A DNA stretch of 39,095 nucleotides from Verrucomicrobiota bacterium (GCA_026397725.1 JAPLUI010000211.1:1-39095); one strand, 5' to 3'. Counted from the stretch's first letter, positions 29,601 through 38,094 are shown. Numbers and translations: made by a program. The notes: generated by a model from the sequence alone, not told the origin.

Positions 29601-32482
29601 TCGGCGGCGGTGGTCGGGGCCTTCCCGTCACCAACCGTCGCCAGCCCGCCGGGGCCACGGAATCCCGGCCAGTTCTTCGCCGCTCCGTCCGGCATGAGTC
29701 CTGTGGCTGAGCCGGCATTCCTCTGAGGCGGATTGCCGCCGCCCTTCACGCCAGGCCTTTCCGATCCCGCATCCGCCCGCTCCCCGTCTTTCAATAGATC
29801 ATAACAGACGACTGTCGTGTCGCCGCGAACGTAGAGCCGGCCGTTGGCGATAGTCGGCTGTTGGGGGATGCCGAGCTTGATCCTGGTCGCCACGCGGCCC
29901 AGTTCCTTGTAGCCGGTCTGGTTGGCCTCGATCAGCACCAGGTCGCCACGCTTGCCAAGCGCGAAGATCAACCCGTCGGCGACGATCAACGGCTGGTCCA
30001 TGCCCCAGTCGTTCCCGGCCTGCTCCCACAGTAGCCGACCGTCCTCGAGGCTGGTGCACTGCAGCGACTTTGAGCCGAATCCATAGACCGCGCCGCTCAG
30101 CACCGCCACGGTGTGATACATGTTGACCTGGTTCTTCTCGCTGCGGTAGAGCTGCCGGGCGCGCACCTTGCCGTCGCGCACATACATCTGCAGACAGGCC
30201 GAGAACGCCGCCGAGCCTTGCCCGCCGCACAGGACCACCCGCGAGCCGGTCGCGACCGGCGACGAGATCAGCGAGTGGTGCATCGGCGTCGGGTGGCTCC
30301 AGTACAGCTCGCCGGTTTTCGCGCTGACCGCCCACGCCTCACGCGTGCCGCCGTACACCCCGCAGATGATCTGCGGAATGCCGTCAATGATCTGATAGGC
30401 CGGACTGGCGCTGCTGCCGTAGGTGTCGGGGCGTTTCTGCGGGTCGGCCACGCTCCAGCGCGGCTTGCCGGTCAGCTTGTCCACCGCCACCAGAATCTTC
30501 CCCTTGCCGCTCTTCCCCGCCGGGATGTAGAGCGTGTCGTCAACGATCAGCGGCGTTGCGCTGCCCTGGGAGGCGTATTCGTTGTCGTCCGACCGCCAGA
30601 TCTCCGCGCCATCCTCGGCATTGAGGCAGTAGACGGGACTGATCGGGTCGTAGGGGCTGGCGTTCGCGGTCGCGATGAAGTAAACGCGGTTACCGTCCAC
30701 CAGTGGGGTGACGATTGGCCCCTTGACGACGTCAGAGGCCGCCTTCGGGTAGATCTCGTGTTTCCAGATCGTCGCGCCGGTGGCGGGGTTGAGGCACAGC
30801 GCCCACTGCTTGCCGTCGAACTGCGCCGCGGTGAAGGCGCGGCCGCCGACTTCGGTCACCGCTGACTTGCCTTCCCCGACGTCCATCCGCCACAGCTCCT
30901 TCGGCCCGTCCTTCGGCCAGGCGCGCAGCAGCGCCTTGGCGTTGTAGACGTTGTTGTTGTCGAGCGGCATCAGACGCGGCAGGTCGGTGTTCTCGGCCTT
31001 GACGGTGACCACCGGCGTGGCCGTGGGGATGACGATGGGCTCCACGCGCAGCTTCAGCGCTTCGAGGGACGGCTGCATGAACACTTCCACTGCGCGCACC
31101 AGCCCGACCCGTTGCATCTCGGGTATCGTGGCCGAACCCTTCAGGTCGGCGATCCGTGCCGCGATGGCCTGCTCCAGCGGTGCGATGTCGGCGGCCGCGC
31201 CGACCTTCGCCAGCGCCCGCGTCGCTGAGATGGCAACGGTCAGATCGGGGTGGGCGGCCAGCTTCGTCACCTCCGGCCCGAACCCGAGCGCGTACTTCTC
31301 GTTGACCAGGTTGGCGAGGACGAGGACGTTCGGCGATTGCAGTGCAGCGTCGGTCGCGGCGTACGCGGACTCGCAAGCCGCCTGCGCCGCTTCCTTCGGC
31401 TGCGCGGTGTAGTTCAGCATGGCCAGGCAGTTCTCGCGCACCAGCGGCGAACGAACCTGCATCAGCGCCTTGACCAGCGCCGGCGTGAACTGGACGTTGC
31501 TGAGCCCGGCCCAGTAGACCAGGTCGGCCAGCCGCTCCGCCGGCAGCGTGGCGATTGACTGCTCGACTTGCGCCGCGGTCGGATCGATCCCGAACAGCTC
31601 CGCCAGCGTCTTCGGCGGCGGCGCTGCCGCGGCGGCGCCAGCGTCGGTCGGCTGGGGCCGCAGCGACAGGATGCCGTACTGGTCGGTGAACGCGTGGGCC
31701 ATCCTCTCGCGGATGAACAGCCACGCGCTATCGCCGCCTTGATGGCCGCCGTTGCTCCAGCCCTCGGTGCGCAGCACCAGCGGGTTGTCCTGGTCGTCGA
31801 GGATTAGCTCGAAGCCGACGCGTTCAGGCAGCACCTTGGCGCCAAGCGAGTCAATCACGCTCTGGCCGTCGAGCCGCAGCTCGTAGGCGGTGCCGCCCTC
31901 GACCGGCACGCAGGCGTAGTCGTACTTCCAGTTTTCGGCGGTATCGCCCGAAGTACGCGCCTGCGCGGCGAAGGCCAGCGTCTGCGGCCCCAGCCCGAAC
32001 TGGCCAAAGCCGGGTGGGCGGTGGAACCGATCGCGATCCTTCCACTGCAGCTTTCGCCAGTCGGGCTGCTGCTCGTCGCGCGCCTGGCGGCCGAAGTCGA
32101 GGAACAACTCGACGCGGTCGCCTTCGATCCAGGCCGCCTTTGGCTCGGTGTAACGCTGCGAGTCCCGCACCACGATCAGGAAGTACAGGTCCGGGCTGCC
32201 CGGCTTCATGCCGCAGCGCAGCGTGGGCGCAAAATTGTCAGGCGCCGGACGCTTCGCCGGGTCGGGATTCGAATTGAAGGGGCCGATGTTGAACCGTTCC
32301 GCCGGGACGGGTGGAATGCCGCCCCATTCGGCCAGCTTGCCGTCGGCCGCGGCTCCCGCGGGCAGCGTGTAGACCGGCAGCACGGTCGTCCGCGGGTCGG
32401 GCGCCGGATCTGCGGCGAGCGCGGCGCTGCCGGCCACGAGCATGGCCGTCATGCATACTGTCAGAATTCGAGCTGGGTTCAT
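26639..32482 (-). CDS. Giant exported CBM9/DOMON-like protein with three PQQ-type propellers (family C1)
   Basis: Predicted 1947 residues. A signal peptide (about 1-23) precedes a CBM9/DOMON-like domain (about 38-265; ADGKLAEWGG) and a HEAT-like helical stretch (about 285-490). PQQ/quinoprotein-type propellers lie at about 500-890, 935-1325 and 1520-1947, with repeats such as GTGKPLWRR, RTGKTAWRI and DGKELWRSG. Between the second and third is a region with two related segments (DNRLVIVATSAFLG, NNKLTIVASDQLAG). Propellers 1 and 3 are similar to each other (NTDLxRxxPxDxN, WPKDGPxELWR), so they arose by internal duplication. I see no evidence for dehydrogenase activity. Its N-terminal part parallels the FGE-domain protein at 9411-11303. 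The start at 32482 was chosen from the signal peptide; further upstream the frame only crosses an SGNH remnant. Confidence 0.86.
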   Translation of the reverse strand: MNPARILTVCMTAMLVAGSAALAADPAPDPRTTVLPVYTLPAGAAADGKLAEWGGIPPVPAERFNIGPFNSNPDPAKRPAPDNFAPTLRCGMKPGSPDLYFLIVVRDSQRYTEPKAAWIEGDRVELFLDFGRQARDEQQPDWRKLQWKDRDRFHRPPGFGQFGLGPQTLAFAAQARTSGDTAENWKYDYACVPVEGGTAYELRLDGQSVIDSLGAKVLPERVGFELILDDQDNPLVLRTEGWSNGGHQGGDSAWLFIRERMAHAFTDQYGILSLRPQPTDAGAAAAAPPPKTLAELFGIDPTAAQVEQSIATLPAERLADLVYWAGLSNVQFTPALVKALMQVRSPLVRENCLAMLNYTAQPKEAAQAACESAYAATDAALQSPNVLVLANLVNEKYALGFGPEVTKLAAHPDLTVAISATRALAKVGAAADIAPLEQAIAARIADLKGSATIPEMQRVGLVRAVEVFMQPSLEALKLRVEPIVIPTATPVVTVKAENTDLPRLMPLDNNNVYNAKALLRAWPKDGPKELWRMDVGEGKSAVTEVGGRAFTAAQFDGKQWALCLNPATGATIWKHEIYPKAASDVVKGPIVTPLVDGNRVYFIATANASPYDPISPVYCLNAEDGAEIWRSDDNEYASQGSATPLIVDDTLYIPAGKSGKGKILVAVDKLTGKPRWSVADPQKRPDTYGSSASPAYQIIDGIPQIICGVYGGTREAWAVSAKTGELYWSHPTPMHHSLISSPVATGSRVVLCGGQGSAAFSACLQMYVRDGKVRARQLYRSEKNQVNMYHTVAVLSGAVYGFGSKSLQCTSLEDGRLLWEQAGNDWGMDQPLIVADGLIFALGKRGDLVLIEANQTGYKELGRVATRIKLGIPQQPTIANGRLYVRGDTTVVCYDLLKDGERADAGSERPGVKGGGNPPQRNAGSATGLMPDGAAKNWPGFRGPGGLATVGDGKAPTTAADIGRVRWKVDLSHSGRSSPVVWGDHVFLTGADKTQGVVYCFETGTGKPLWRRECLLTGPASSSKETGYAAPTPATDGNRVYATFASGDVVAFDMNGTPAWQVKLGEHKSAYGYASSLVLYQNLLLVQYDQQKDGADGGSALLALDARTGKTAWRIKRNMGPSWSTPLVIGTRRGPQVIVCANNGITAYAPEDGREIWTVHGETQELVPTPTIAGGLIIATMTGSGTMAISPDGQGDVTKTHVAWSDEDAVTDVPSPVGCGDLFFRLFAGKLICHQAADGKEVGSLELEGEFYASPIVCDGALLLLDRDGAMTAVRAGPALEKIGTRAVGKSANASPAMADGRLFVRTDKALVCIDTRTPPEERAAIPTAGLTITKALAGKVDVTKVLAAKVKDNRLVIVATSAFLGVDAGNDKIVVDYVLDGKKQTLELSAIAGDELGVATPGADWVKGVAVLGASKPLPAKGLGIKFAIYGKREGWVDVSEPCNAAIANNKLTIVASDQLAGDPSSGAGKIMLVSYVLDGKEGTKSCEQGQELAISTDTLTAQQEWDALPPLKATFSRKIERRNTDLNRFIPDDGNTVFNAAGLLRTWPKDGPRELWRLKTGPSIGATVESGGRAFATGQLDGKQWAYCLEAKTGKIIWKTELAPEYMLPAHWWGTVASPLVDEDRVYYIPYQQVNREEGKPDQKGPNEICPLVCLRVSDGKELWRSGGDIPLVNGFSTPLVVGGTLFVLPQRAKDVLVALDKFSGKVLWTGKERQPKHAGAPYAGASPTYLELDGQGQLIYGLGNDEIIGVSVKDGSILWTIPRVMGHGLMASAVAVSNRVFLCSGENRFSMCIELKKREGQYVAEIVYQSSKNQLNWFNTPAIHDGAVYGFGSFRLQCSDLANGELIWEQFERRDWDTKQQLIIADGLIFGLTKAGELVMAEANKAGYKELGRVRHGLEIHHTQQPTLANGRLYIRGLDTVVCYQLTEALLESTPDWGSSVKPQ

Positions 32483-32492
32483 GCTGGGCTCG

Positions 32493-32590
32493 TTACTGTT
32501 TCTTTGATTTGGGCCGGCAGCGCCTTGACTTGGCAGGGCCGCCCGCCACGCACAGGCTTTCGATGCGCAACTCCCGTTCCTCGCCTTTCT
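32493..32590 (-). pseudogene. 3' remnant of an SGNH hydrolase gene
   Basis: A short minus-strand frame encodes GEERELRIESLCVAGG and then stops at 32493. This matches the C-terminus of the SGNH hydrolase at 19587-20909 (AEQELRIESLCVAGG). Twenty-seven bases (CCGCCACGCACAGGCTTTCG and the next seven) are shared exactly with that gene. The catalytic part is absent. The fragment fills the gap between family A2 and family C1, showing that a third SGNH copy once lay there. Confidence 0.75.
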
Positions 32591-32625
32591 TATGTGCAGT
32601 GCTCCTTTGCATTGATCTGTCCGGC

Positions 32626-35600
32626 TCACGGGAACACGATCTCGCCCCAGTTCGACGGTTCCATTTTGAGTTCAAACACCTCGTCGTTCACGATGCCGGT
32701 CTTCTGGTTGTTCCAGTGGGTTCGAAGCATCGTGTCGGTTCCAGACTTGTCGCCGTGCGTGGCGCCAAAGTCGCCGCGCAGTGCCAGGCCGTCCGTGAGC
32801 TTCAGCCCGAGCGCCGCCAGCGGGATCGCGGCCTCGACCACGTAGCGCTTGCCCTCCACCTTCACGGATACCTTGGCCTCGGCCAGCACCACGACGCTGT
32901 CCATCACGTATTCCTTGATGACGCCGGAGCTGAAGGTCTTGGGCTTCTTCTCGTCCGCGACCTTGCGATAGACCACGGCCGTGGGCTGGCCCTGGAAGTT
33001 GCCGATGGAGAGGCGCAGGTCGCCCTTCACGGGTTCGCCGCGCTTCTTGTCCGCCGCAGGGTCGGTCCCGAGCTGGAGGTCCACGGTGTCGCCGCGGCAG
33101 TACATGAACTCGGGCGCGTCGGCGCCGTTGACCCACGGCGTGTCGTCCTGCACCTCCCAGCCGACGTAGAGGTTGGCATCGTCGTGCGCCATGGCGACCC
33201 GCACGCGCGAGCCCGCCTGCCTCTCGAACCACGGCTTCTCGGGATCCTTGAAGTCCTTGAAGTCCGCATCCAGGTTGCCGCTGAACGCCACTGCGGCCTT
33301 GTGGACCAGGTACTTCTTGTTGCCCTCCGCGGCCTGCACCTGCTTCTCGTGGAAGGTCTGGGCCGTCTTCACGTCGGCGGCGCTCATCGCCACCTTGCCG
33401 CCGGGGACTTCCTGGATCGTCTCCAGGCCCGTGACCTCGACATTCCAGAGCCCGGTCTTGCCGGCCTGGACATAGACTTTTCCGTCCTTGCCCTGGCGCA
33501 GGGAGCCGCCGAAATCCTCGCCGCCGAGGCCGGGTGGCACGTTGTCCAGAATGGTGCCCGGCACGGCCTGGTCCGGCCACTGGGTCTTGAAGGGGTCGCC
33601 CTGGAACAGGCGCGTGAGGTAGAACCCGTCCTCGGTCAGCACATGCCACTCGCCGATGTTGCCGTTGATGCCCCAGATGCCGCCGACCGGCTTGGGCAAC
33701 GACGCGTTGCCGACCAGCCCGAAGGCGCCGCGGATGAGGCCGGCTTCCGGCGGCGGCGCCGCATGCGAGCCATGCACGCCTTGGAAGGTATTGGGATACT
33801 TCCAGAGCAGCCGGCCGTCGGCCACGTCGTAGCACTCGAAGAACGTAGCCGTCGCCGAAACCAGCTTGCGGTTGTCCGGCGTGGAGAGCGCTCCTTCTGC
33901 AAAACTGCCGATCTTCCGGGCGCCGGCGACGTCATACCGGGGCGCCCCGCATTTCGTGAAGTCCGCGACCTTGAACTGCAGCCCGCTGGCGTAGAGGGTC
34001 AGGTCGCTGTTCATGTTGATCGACCAGCCGAGGTAGCCGAACATCGTCAGCGCCGCCGGATGGGTCGTCAGTTCGTCGGGCTGCTGCTGTTCGTCGCCGT
34101 TCGCGTCGGTCCAGAAGACGGTCGTCTTCTTGTCCGGGTCGGACACAATCGTCCCGCGCAGAGCGAATCGCCCATCGCCCAGCCGTTCGCGGATGGCCAG
34201 GCGCCTGATCGGATCGTGGAAGAAATTGTCACCGTTCGTCACCAGGTACAGCTTGCCGTTGCTGCCCTCGGCGTAGCGCGCGAACCCGGCGGGTTTGTCG
34301 ACCGTCCCCAGGCAGACATCGCGGCCGGTCTTGGGGTCGATCCGCCACTCGCAGCCCTCGCCGATCATGAGGTTCGGGTCGTGCGGGTTGATCGCGCCAC
34401 CGCTGGCGCCGTAGCCTGTGGGGCCGAAAAATTCCCTGAGGAAGGCCCCCTCTTTCTTCTCCGCCCCAGCCCGGGCCTGCCACACGCTGAACCGCTTGGG
34501 CGTCGCGTTCTGTTCGGCAACCCAGAGCTTGCCTTCCTTGTCCACCACGAGCCCGGCGGGGTTGAGCACCCCGTCCTGGACCCAGGGGCCCACGGCCGGA
34601 CGCCCGCCCTTGCGCCCGATCTCGCCGGCGGGCTTCCCGTCCGCCGTGAAGACCTGCACCTGCTGGACCTTGCCTTGCAGGCTCACGTACAAGCGGCCCT
34701 GCGCGTCGGCGGTCACCCCGCCCACCGTGTCCAGTCCCGTGAGCACCGGCTTTACGGCGCCGGTCTGCGGATTGACCGCGACCACGTTGCGCTGATCCTG
34801 AACCACATACACGAGTTCGTCGTTCACGGCCCGGATGAAACCCGGCTTCTCGAGGTCGATGAGCTTCTGGATCGCGCCGGTGGCGCCGTCCAGGACCACC
34901 ACGCAGCCGGTGCCCATGAGCGTGCTGACGAAGACCTTGCCGCCCCGGGCATCCAAGCCCAGGTAGCGTTCGGGCACCGTCACCCCTCTCTCCTTGGCGG
35001 TCGCCTCCAAGAGGGTCTTGATCGGCAGGTCGGCCGTATCCTTGCCCTTCCAGGAGTTGTAAATGCCTTTCTTGGCGTCGAGCCGGTAGATCAGTTCGCC
35101 GCCATGGTTGACATAGACGATGCCGCCGTCCACGGCCACGGCCTGGCAACTGCCGAAGCCGCCGTAGTGATGCCGCCACTGGACGTTGCCCTGGAGATCG
35201 CAGGCCACCAGGGCTTTGCCGGCTTCCGCACCGGTCCAGCCGAGATAGACCTTTTCGCCGTCCGTCGTGCATGTGATCGGCACGCCGTGATCGCCGCCCC
35301 AGTTGGAGGTGAGCGAGCTGTCCCAGGGCGCGCTGCCGGCGTTGCTGGCCCAGCCGCGCAGGCGCAGGCCGATGCCCTTGTGCGCGATGGCCTTCCAGGT
35401 GAAATCGCCCGCCGCGACCGGCTGGCCGGGCGTGCGCCAGTAGGGGGTGGTCAGGCCATCCCACTTGACCTCATGCTCGCCCTTGGCGAAGAAGGCGCAG
35501 GTCAGCAACTGGCGGGCGACCGAGCCGTCGGGGGCGAAGAGGTTCAACGACACGTAGCCGTCGAAGGGCATGGCGAAGCGCAGCGGCTTGAACCCGGGCA

Positions 35601-36441
35601 ACTCCTTGCTCTGGACCAGGCCGGTCCAATTGACGGCGGGCAGACCCGCCTCCATCGTCACGGCGAACTCACGGCCGTCGGAGAGGCGGATGGACCGGGG
35701 CTTCAGGTTGCCTGTCTTCTCGAGTGTGGCATACCCCCAGGCAGTCGGACCCTGGAAGGTGAAGACGCGGTCAATCACAACGCCGGGCTTGAAGAGATCC
35801 TTGATGGTGATGCGGCCCGCCTGGCCTGCCGTGAAGTTCGGCTCCACCGTCATGACCATGCGGGCGCCGGGCTTGAGCGGCTGTTTGTCGGCGGTCAGCA
35901 GGCTCCAGGGGACGGCGATTTCCTGCACGTAACCCTTGCCGTCGGCGTCCGCTGCGAACGTCTGCTGCGCGCCCTCCGCCCTGGCGTCGGGGATGTTGCC
36001 TTCGTTGATCTTCTGACCGTAGGCGATGTCCATCAGATCCCCGCCGTCGCGGAGCTTCCAGAAGGTCATATGGGCCGTGCGCTCTTTGCCCGCCGCATCG
36101 GTCGTCACGGTGCGGAACTGCAGGCAGTCGCCCGCGAAGCCGTGGTCGCCTTTCACCCCGGGATTGTTGAGCGGGGTCGGATCCTTCCAACGCGCCAGCA
36201 CGTACAGGTTCTGGCTGTCGTACATCACGTGAAACCACTGGCCGAACTGGTCGCGCAGGTTCTCAACATCGCTGCAGGCGAAAATCCCTCCGGTTAGATC
36301 CCAGTCATCGAACTTGCTGTCGATGACTACCTTCCCTGGCGCAGGCAGAACCTGCATGCCCAGGTTCTCGGTTTCGGTGCCCCGTGCGGCCGGAAGGGCG
36401 GCCAGGGCGAGAACGAGTGCGATCAGTGTCTTGCTGTTCAT
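32626..36441 (-). CDS. Exported CBM9/DOMON-like, FlgD-Ig and NHL-propeller protein (family A2)
   Basis: A protein of 1271 residues with signal peptide MNSKTLIALVLALAALPAARG. Domains: N-terminal CBM9/DOMON-like (about 28-250; PGKVVIDSKFDDWDL, QNLYVLARWKD), FlgD-like Ig (about 265-350; VAAGDFTWKAIAHKGIGLRL), NHL/PQQ-type propeller (about 370-960; GGVTADAQGRLYVS) and a second CBM9-like domain (about 1050-1271; WEVQDDTPWVNGADAPEFMY). An EF-hand-like loop TDANGDEQQQPDE lies near residue 780. It matches family A1 through its whole length. It begins 39 bases after the FecR gene, so it is the first cargo gene behind the regulator pair. Its CBM9-like domains resemble the FecR protein's outer domain. 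A large glycan-binding surface protein is the best description; no catalytic residues were recognised. Confidence 0.88.
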   Translation of the reverse strand: MNSKTLIALVLALAALPAARGTETENLGMQVLPAPGKVVIDSKFDDWDLTGGIFACSDVENLRDQFGQWFHVMYDSQNLYVLARWKDPTPLNNPGVKGDHGFAGDCLQFRTVTTDAAGKERTAHMTFWKLRDGGDLMDIAYGQKINEGNIPDARAEGAQQTFAADADGKGYVQEIAVPWSLLTADKQPLKPGARMVMTVEPNFTAGQAGRITIKDLFKPGVVIDRVFTFQGPTAWGYATLEKTGNLKPRSIRLSDGREFAVTMEAGLPAVNWTGLVQSKELPGFKPLRFAMPFDGYVSLNLFAPDGSVARQLLTCAFFAKGEHEVKWDGLTTPYWRTPGQPVAAGDFTWKAIAHKGIGLRLRGWASNAGSAPWDSSLTSNWGGDHGVPITCTTDGEKVYLGWTGAEAGKALVACDLQGNVQWRHHYGGFGSCQAVAVDGGIVYVNHGGELIYRLDAKKGIYNSWKGKDTADLPIKTLLEATAKERGVTVPERYLGLDARGGKVFVSTLMGTGCVVVLDGATGAIQKLIDLEKPGFIRAVNDELVYVVQDQRNVVAVNPQTGAVKPVLTGLDTVGGVTADAQGRLYVSLQGKVQQVQVFTADGKPAGEIGRKGGRPAVGPWVQDGVLNPAGLVVDKEGKLWVAEQNATPKRFSVWQARAGAEKKEGAFLREFFGPTGYGASGGAINPHDPNLMIGEGCEWRIDPKTGRDVCLGTVDKPAGFARYAEGSNGKLYLVTNGDNFFHDPIRRLAIRERLGDGRFALRGTIVSDPDKKTTVFWTDANGDEQQQPDELTTHPAALTMFGYLGWSINMNSDLTLYASGLQFKVADFTKCGAPRYDVAGARKIGSFAEGALSTPDNRKLVSATATFFECYDVADGRLLWKYPNTFQGVHGSHAAPPPEAGLIRGAFGLVGNASLPKPVGGIWGINGNIGEWHVLTEDGFYLTRLFQGDPFKTQWPDQAVPGTILDNVPPGLGGEDFGGSLRQGKDGKVYVQAGKTGLWNVEVTGLETIQEVPGGKVAMSAADVKTAQTFHEKQVQAAEGNKKYLVHKAAVAFSGNLDADFKDFKDPEKPWFERQAGSRVRVAMAHDDANLYVGWEVQDDTPWVNGADAPEFMYCRGDTVDLQLGTDPAADKKRGEPVKGDLRLSIGNFQGQPTAVVYRKVADEKKPKTFSSGVIKEYVMDSVVVLAEAKVSVKVEGKRYVVEAAIPLAALGLKLTDGLALRGDFGATHGDKSGTDTMLRTHWNNQKTGIVNDEVFELKMEPSNWGEIVFP

Positions 36442-36480
36442 TTCTTTTGCTTTCGGTTCATGTTGTTATGTCTTTCCCGC

Positions 36481-38094
36481 CTACTTTTTAGCCGCTTCCG
36501 ACTGAAAGACCGCACGTCCCCAGTGCGGACCGATCAGGAAGTAAGATGCCGGCGACGCGGTCGGAGAAGCCGGTGGATTCTGGTTGGTCACATCGACCAA
36601 CTGCCCAAAGCAGATTCGCCCGTCGGCATCGCTCCAATGCACCGTCCACAACGCCCCCATGACGTCGCCTGCGTGCGGGGGATCGCTCTCGCAATGGAGC
36701 AGCCGCCACGGGATCGCGTATTCCAGCGTGTAGCCGAGTCCGTCCGCGTCCTTCTGGAACGCGCCCTTCCATCCCGCGGGGGTTGCGTCGGGAGGTTCCA
36801 ATTCAAAGCTGTGCTGCAAATCGAGGCTTGCCCGCCCGGACTTGGCATCGTGCCACAGGATCAGGCTCGTCACCAGCTCGTTGGCGGAATCCGCAAGCAA
36901 CTTACGGCTGGGATTCGCGGGCCGGAATTGACGGTTGATCCCCTGGAGCGGCCAGCCCAACCGGCGATCCGTGGAGAGACGCACGATGACGCTGCCGCCC
37001 GCAAACTGGAAGCCGTCGCGGGACGCATTGCGCATCGGTTCGGGATCACCGACGTGGGCCGCCACATACAAGTGCGTCGCATCATACATCATCCCTCCCT
37101 CGACGAAATACGTCGCCGCGTAAGGCGGCTCGCACGCACTCTTGAAAAAGGTGCCGCGGTTCCATTCCGTGAGCTGGCCATCCACCGACACTTCGTTCGT
37201 CGCACGCATCACCGCGACAGACTCGACGGCGCTGCGGTTGTAGAGCGGGCCGCCAGGAGTTGCCGGCGTCGTTCGCGGCATCCGCCGGATGAACCGGTCC
37301 TCGACAAACGCCGCCGGAGCCAGCTCACCCGCGGCCGAGCATCGCAGCCCGCTGCCGGCCTTCAGTTCCTGGGCTGCCCCTGACGCGGTGGCCTCCGTCC
37401 GCACGAGGCCGTCGTAAACCTGCACGCGCTCGTCGCCGCTCTGACTGACGCTCACGCCGAACTCGGTGCCGAGGTCGATGACCCGCATCTGCGCCGTTTC
37501 GACCACAAAGCCCGAGCGCCCCTTCGGCATCCGCACCACGACCGTGCCCGACGTGAGCCGGAGGTGTTGAGCGCCCAGCCATTCCGCGACCGCCGGTCCT
37601 TCGACGAGCAGTTCGACACCGTCAGCTCCTTGCAGCGAAATCAATCCGCTCTGCAGGCTCCAACCGCCTCTCCCGACGCTCTCGGACACACGCACTTCCC
37701 GCCCGTCCGCCCAGCGCCCGCGCAGAGTCTCGCGGACCACCGTCAAGACCGGTCCTGAGTCCGCTCCGGGCTCCCGGGGTGCCCCACGCATCGAGAGCCA
37801 TACCGCCGCCGCCACAACGAGCACCGCCGCCGCCGCCGCCGCCCACGGCAAACTCCAGCGCCACCAGGCGGCCAGCAGCGAAGCGTGCGGCGGAGTCGCG
37901 GCCACGGCGGCGCCGCCGGCCAGTTGGCGTTGCATGCCCTCGTGCAGCACCGTGTGGGTTTCGGCGAGTTCCCAGAAACGGACGCGATCCGCCGCCGAAT
38001 GGAGCAGGCGCTCTTCGAGTTCGCGCCGTTCCGCCTCGGTCATCTCGCCGTTCAGGTGCGCGTCAATCAACTGATCCAGACGTTCGTCGTTCAT
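36481..38094 (-). CDS. FecR-family membrane regulator with external CBM9/DOMON-like domain
   Basis: Predicted 537 residues. The N-terminus (MNDERLDQLIDAHLNGEMTEAERRELEERL, split here as MNDERLDQLIDAHLNG then EMTEAERRELEERL) is the usual cytoplasmic helix region of PVC anti-sigma/FecR proteins. A membrane helix spans about 78-101, a FecR domain about 125-250 (VRMPKGRSGFVVETAQMRVI, DLGTEFGVSV), and a CBM9/DOMON-like domain about 300-537 (VSVDGQLTEWNRG, ATHLYVAAHV). It probably senses a ligand outside the membrane and controls the partner sigma factor. Its ATG overlaps the sigma stop by ATGA (38091-38094), which fixes the start; upstream reading gives no sensible sequence. The external domain type is shared with the secreted proteins downstream. 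Confidence 0.88.
   Translation of the reverse strand: MNDERLDQLIDAHLNGEMTEAERRELEERLLHSAADRVRFWELAETHTVLHEGMQRQLAGGAAVAATPPHASLLAAWWRWSLPWAAAAAAVLVVAAAVWLSMRGAPREPGADSGPVLTVVRETLRGRWADGREVRVSESVGRGGWSLQSGLISLQGADGVELLVEGPAVAEWLGAQHLRLTSGTVVVRMPKGRSGFVVETAQMRVIDLGTEFGVSVSQSGDERVQVYDGLVRTEATASGAAQELKAGSGLRCSAAGELAPAAFVEDRFIRRMPRTTPATPGGPLYNRSAVESVAVMRATNEVSVDGQLTEWNRGTFFKSACEPPYAATYFVEGGMMYDATHLYVAAHVGDPEPMRNASRDGFQFAGGSVIVRLSTDRRLGWPLQGINRQFRPANPSRKLLADSANELVTSLILWHDAKSGRASLDLQHSFELEPPDATPAGWKGAFQKDADGLGYTLEYAIPWRLLHCESDPPHAGDVMGALWTVHWSDADGRICFGQLVDVTNQNPPASPTASPASYFLIGPHWGRAVFQSEAAKK

Noticed and set aside
26639..32482. PQQ-dependent alcohol dehydrogenase
   Set aside because: Only propeller repeats are visible. 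No cofactor-binding disulphide or calcium-ligand motifs of quinoprotein dehydrogenases and no cytochrome domain were seen.
32311..36297. Plus-strand open frame of 1328 codons
   Set aside because: It is antisense to family A2 and the start of family C1, is rich in Arg/Ala/Gly/His/Pro with no domain or signal peptide, and follows the codon bias of the minus-strand genes. The same holds for the long frames at 24023-26698, 16783-19230, 11298-13616 and 5205-7223.
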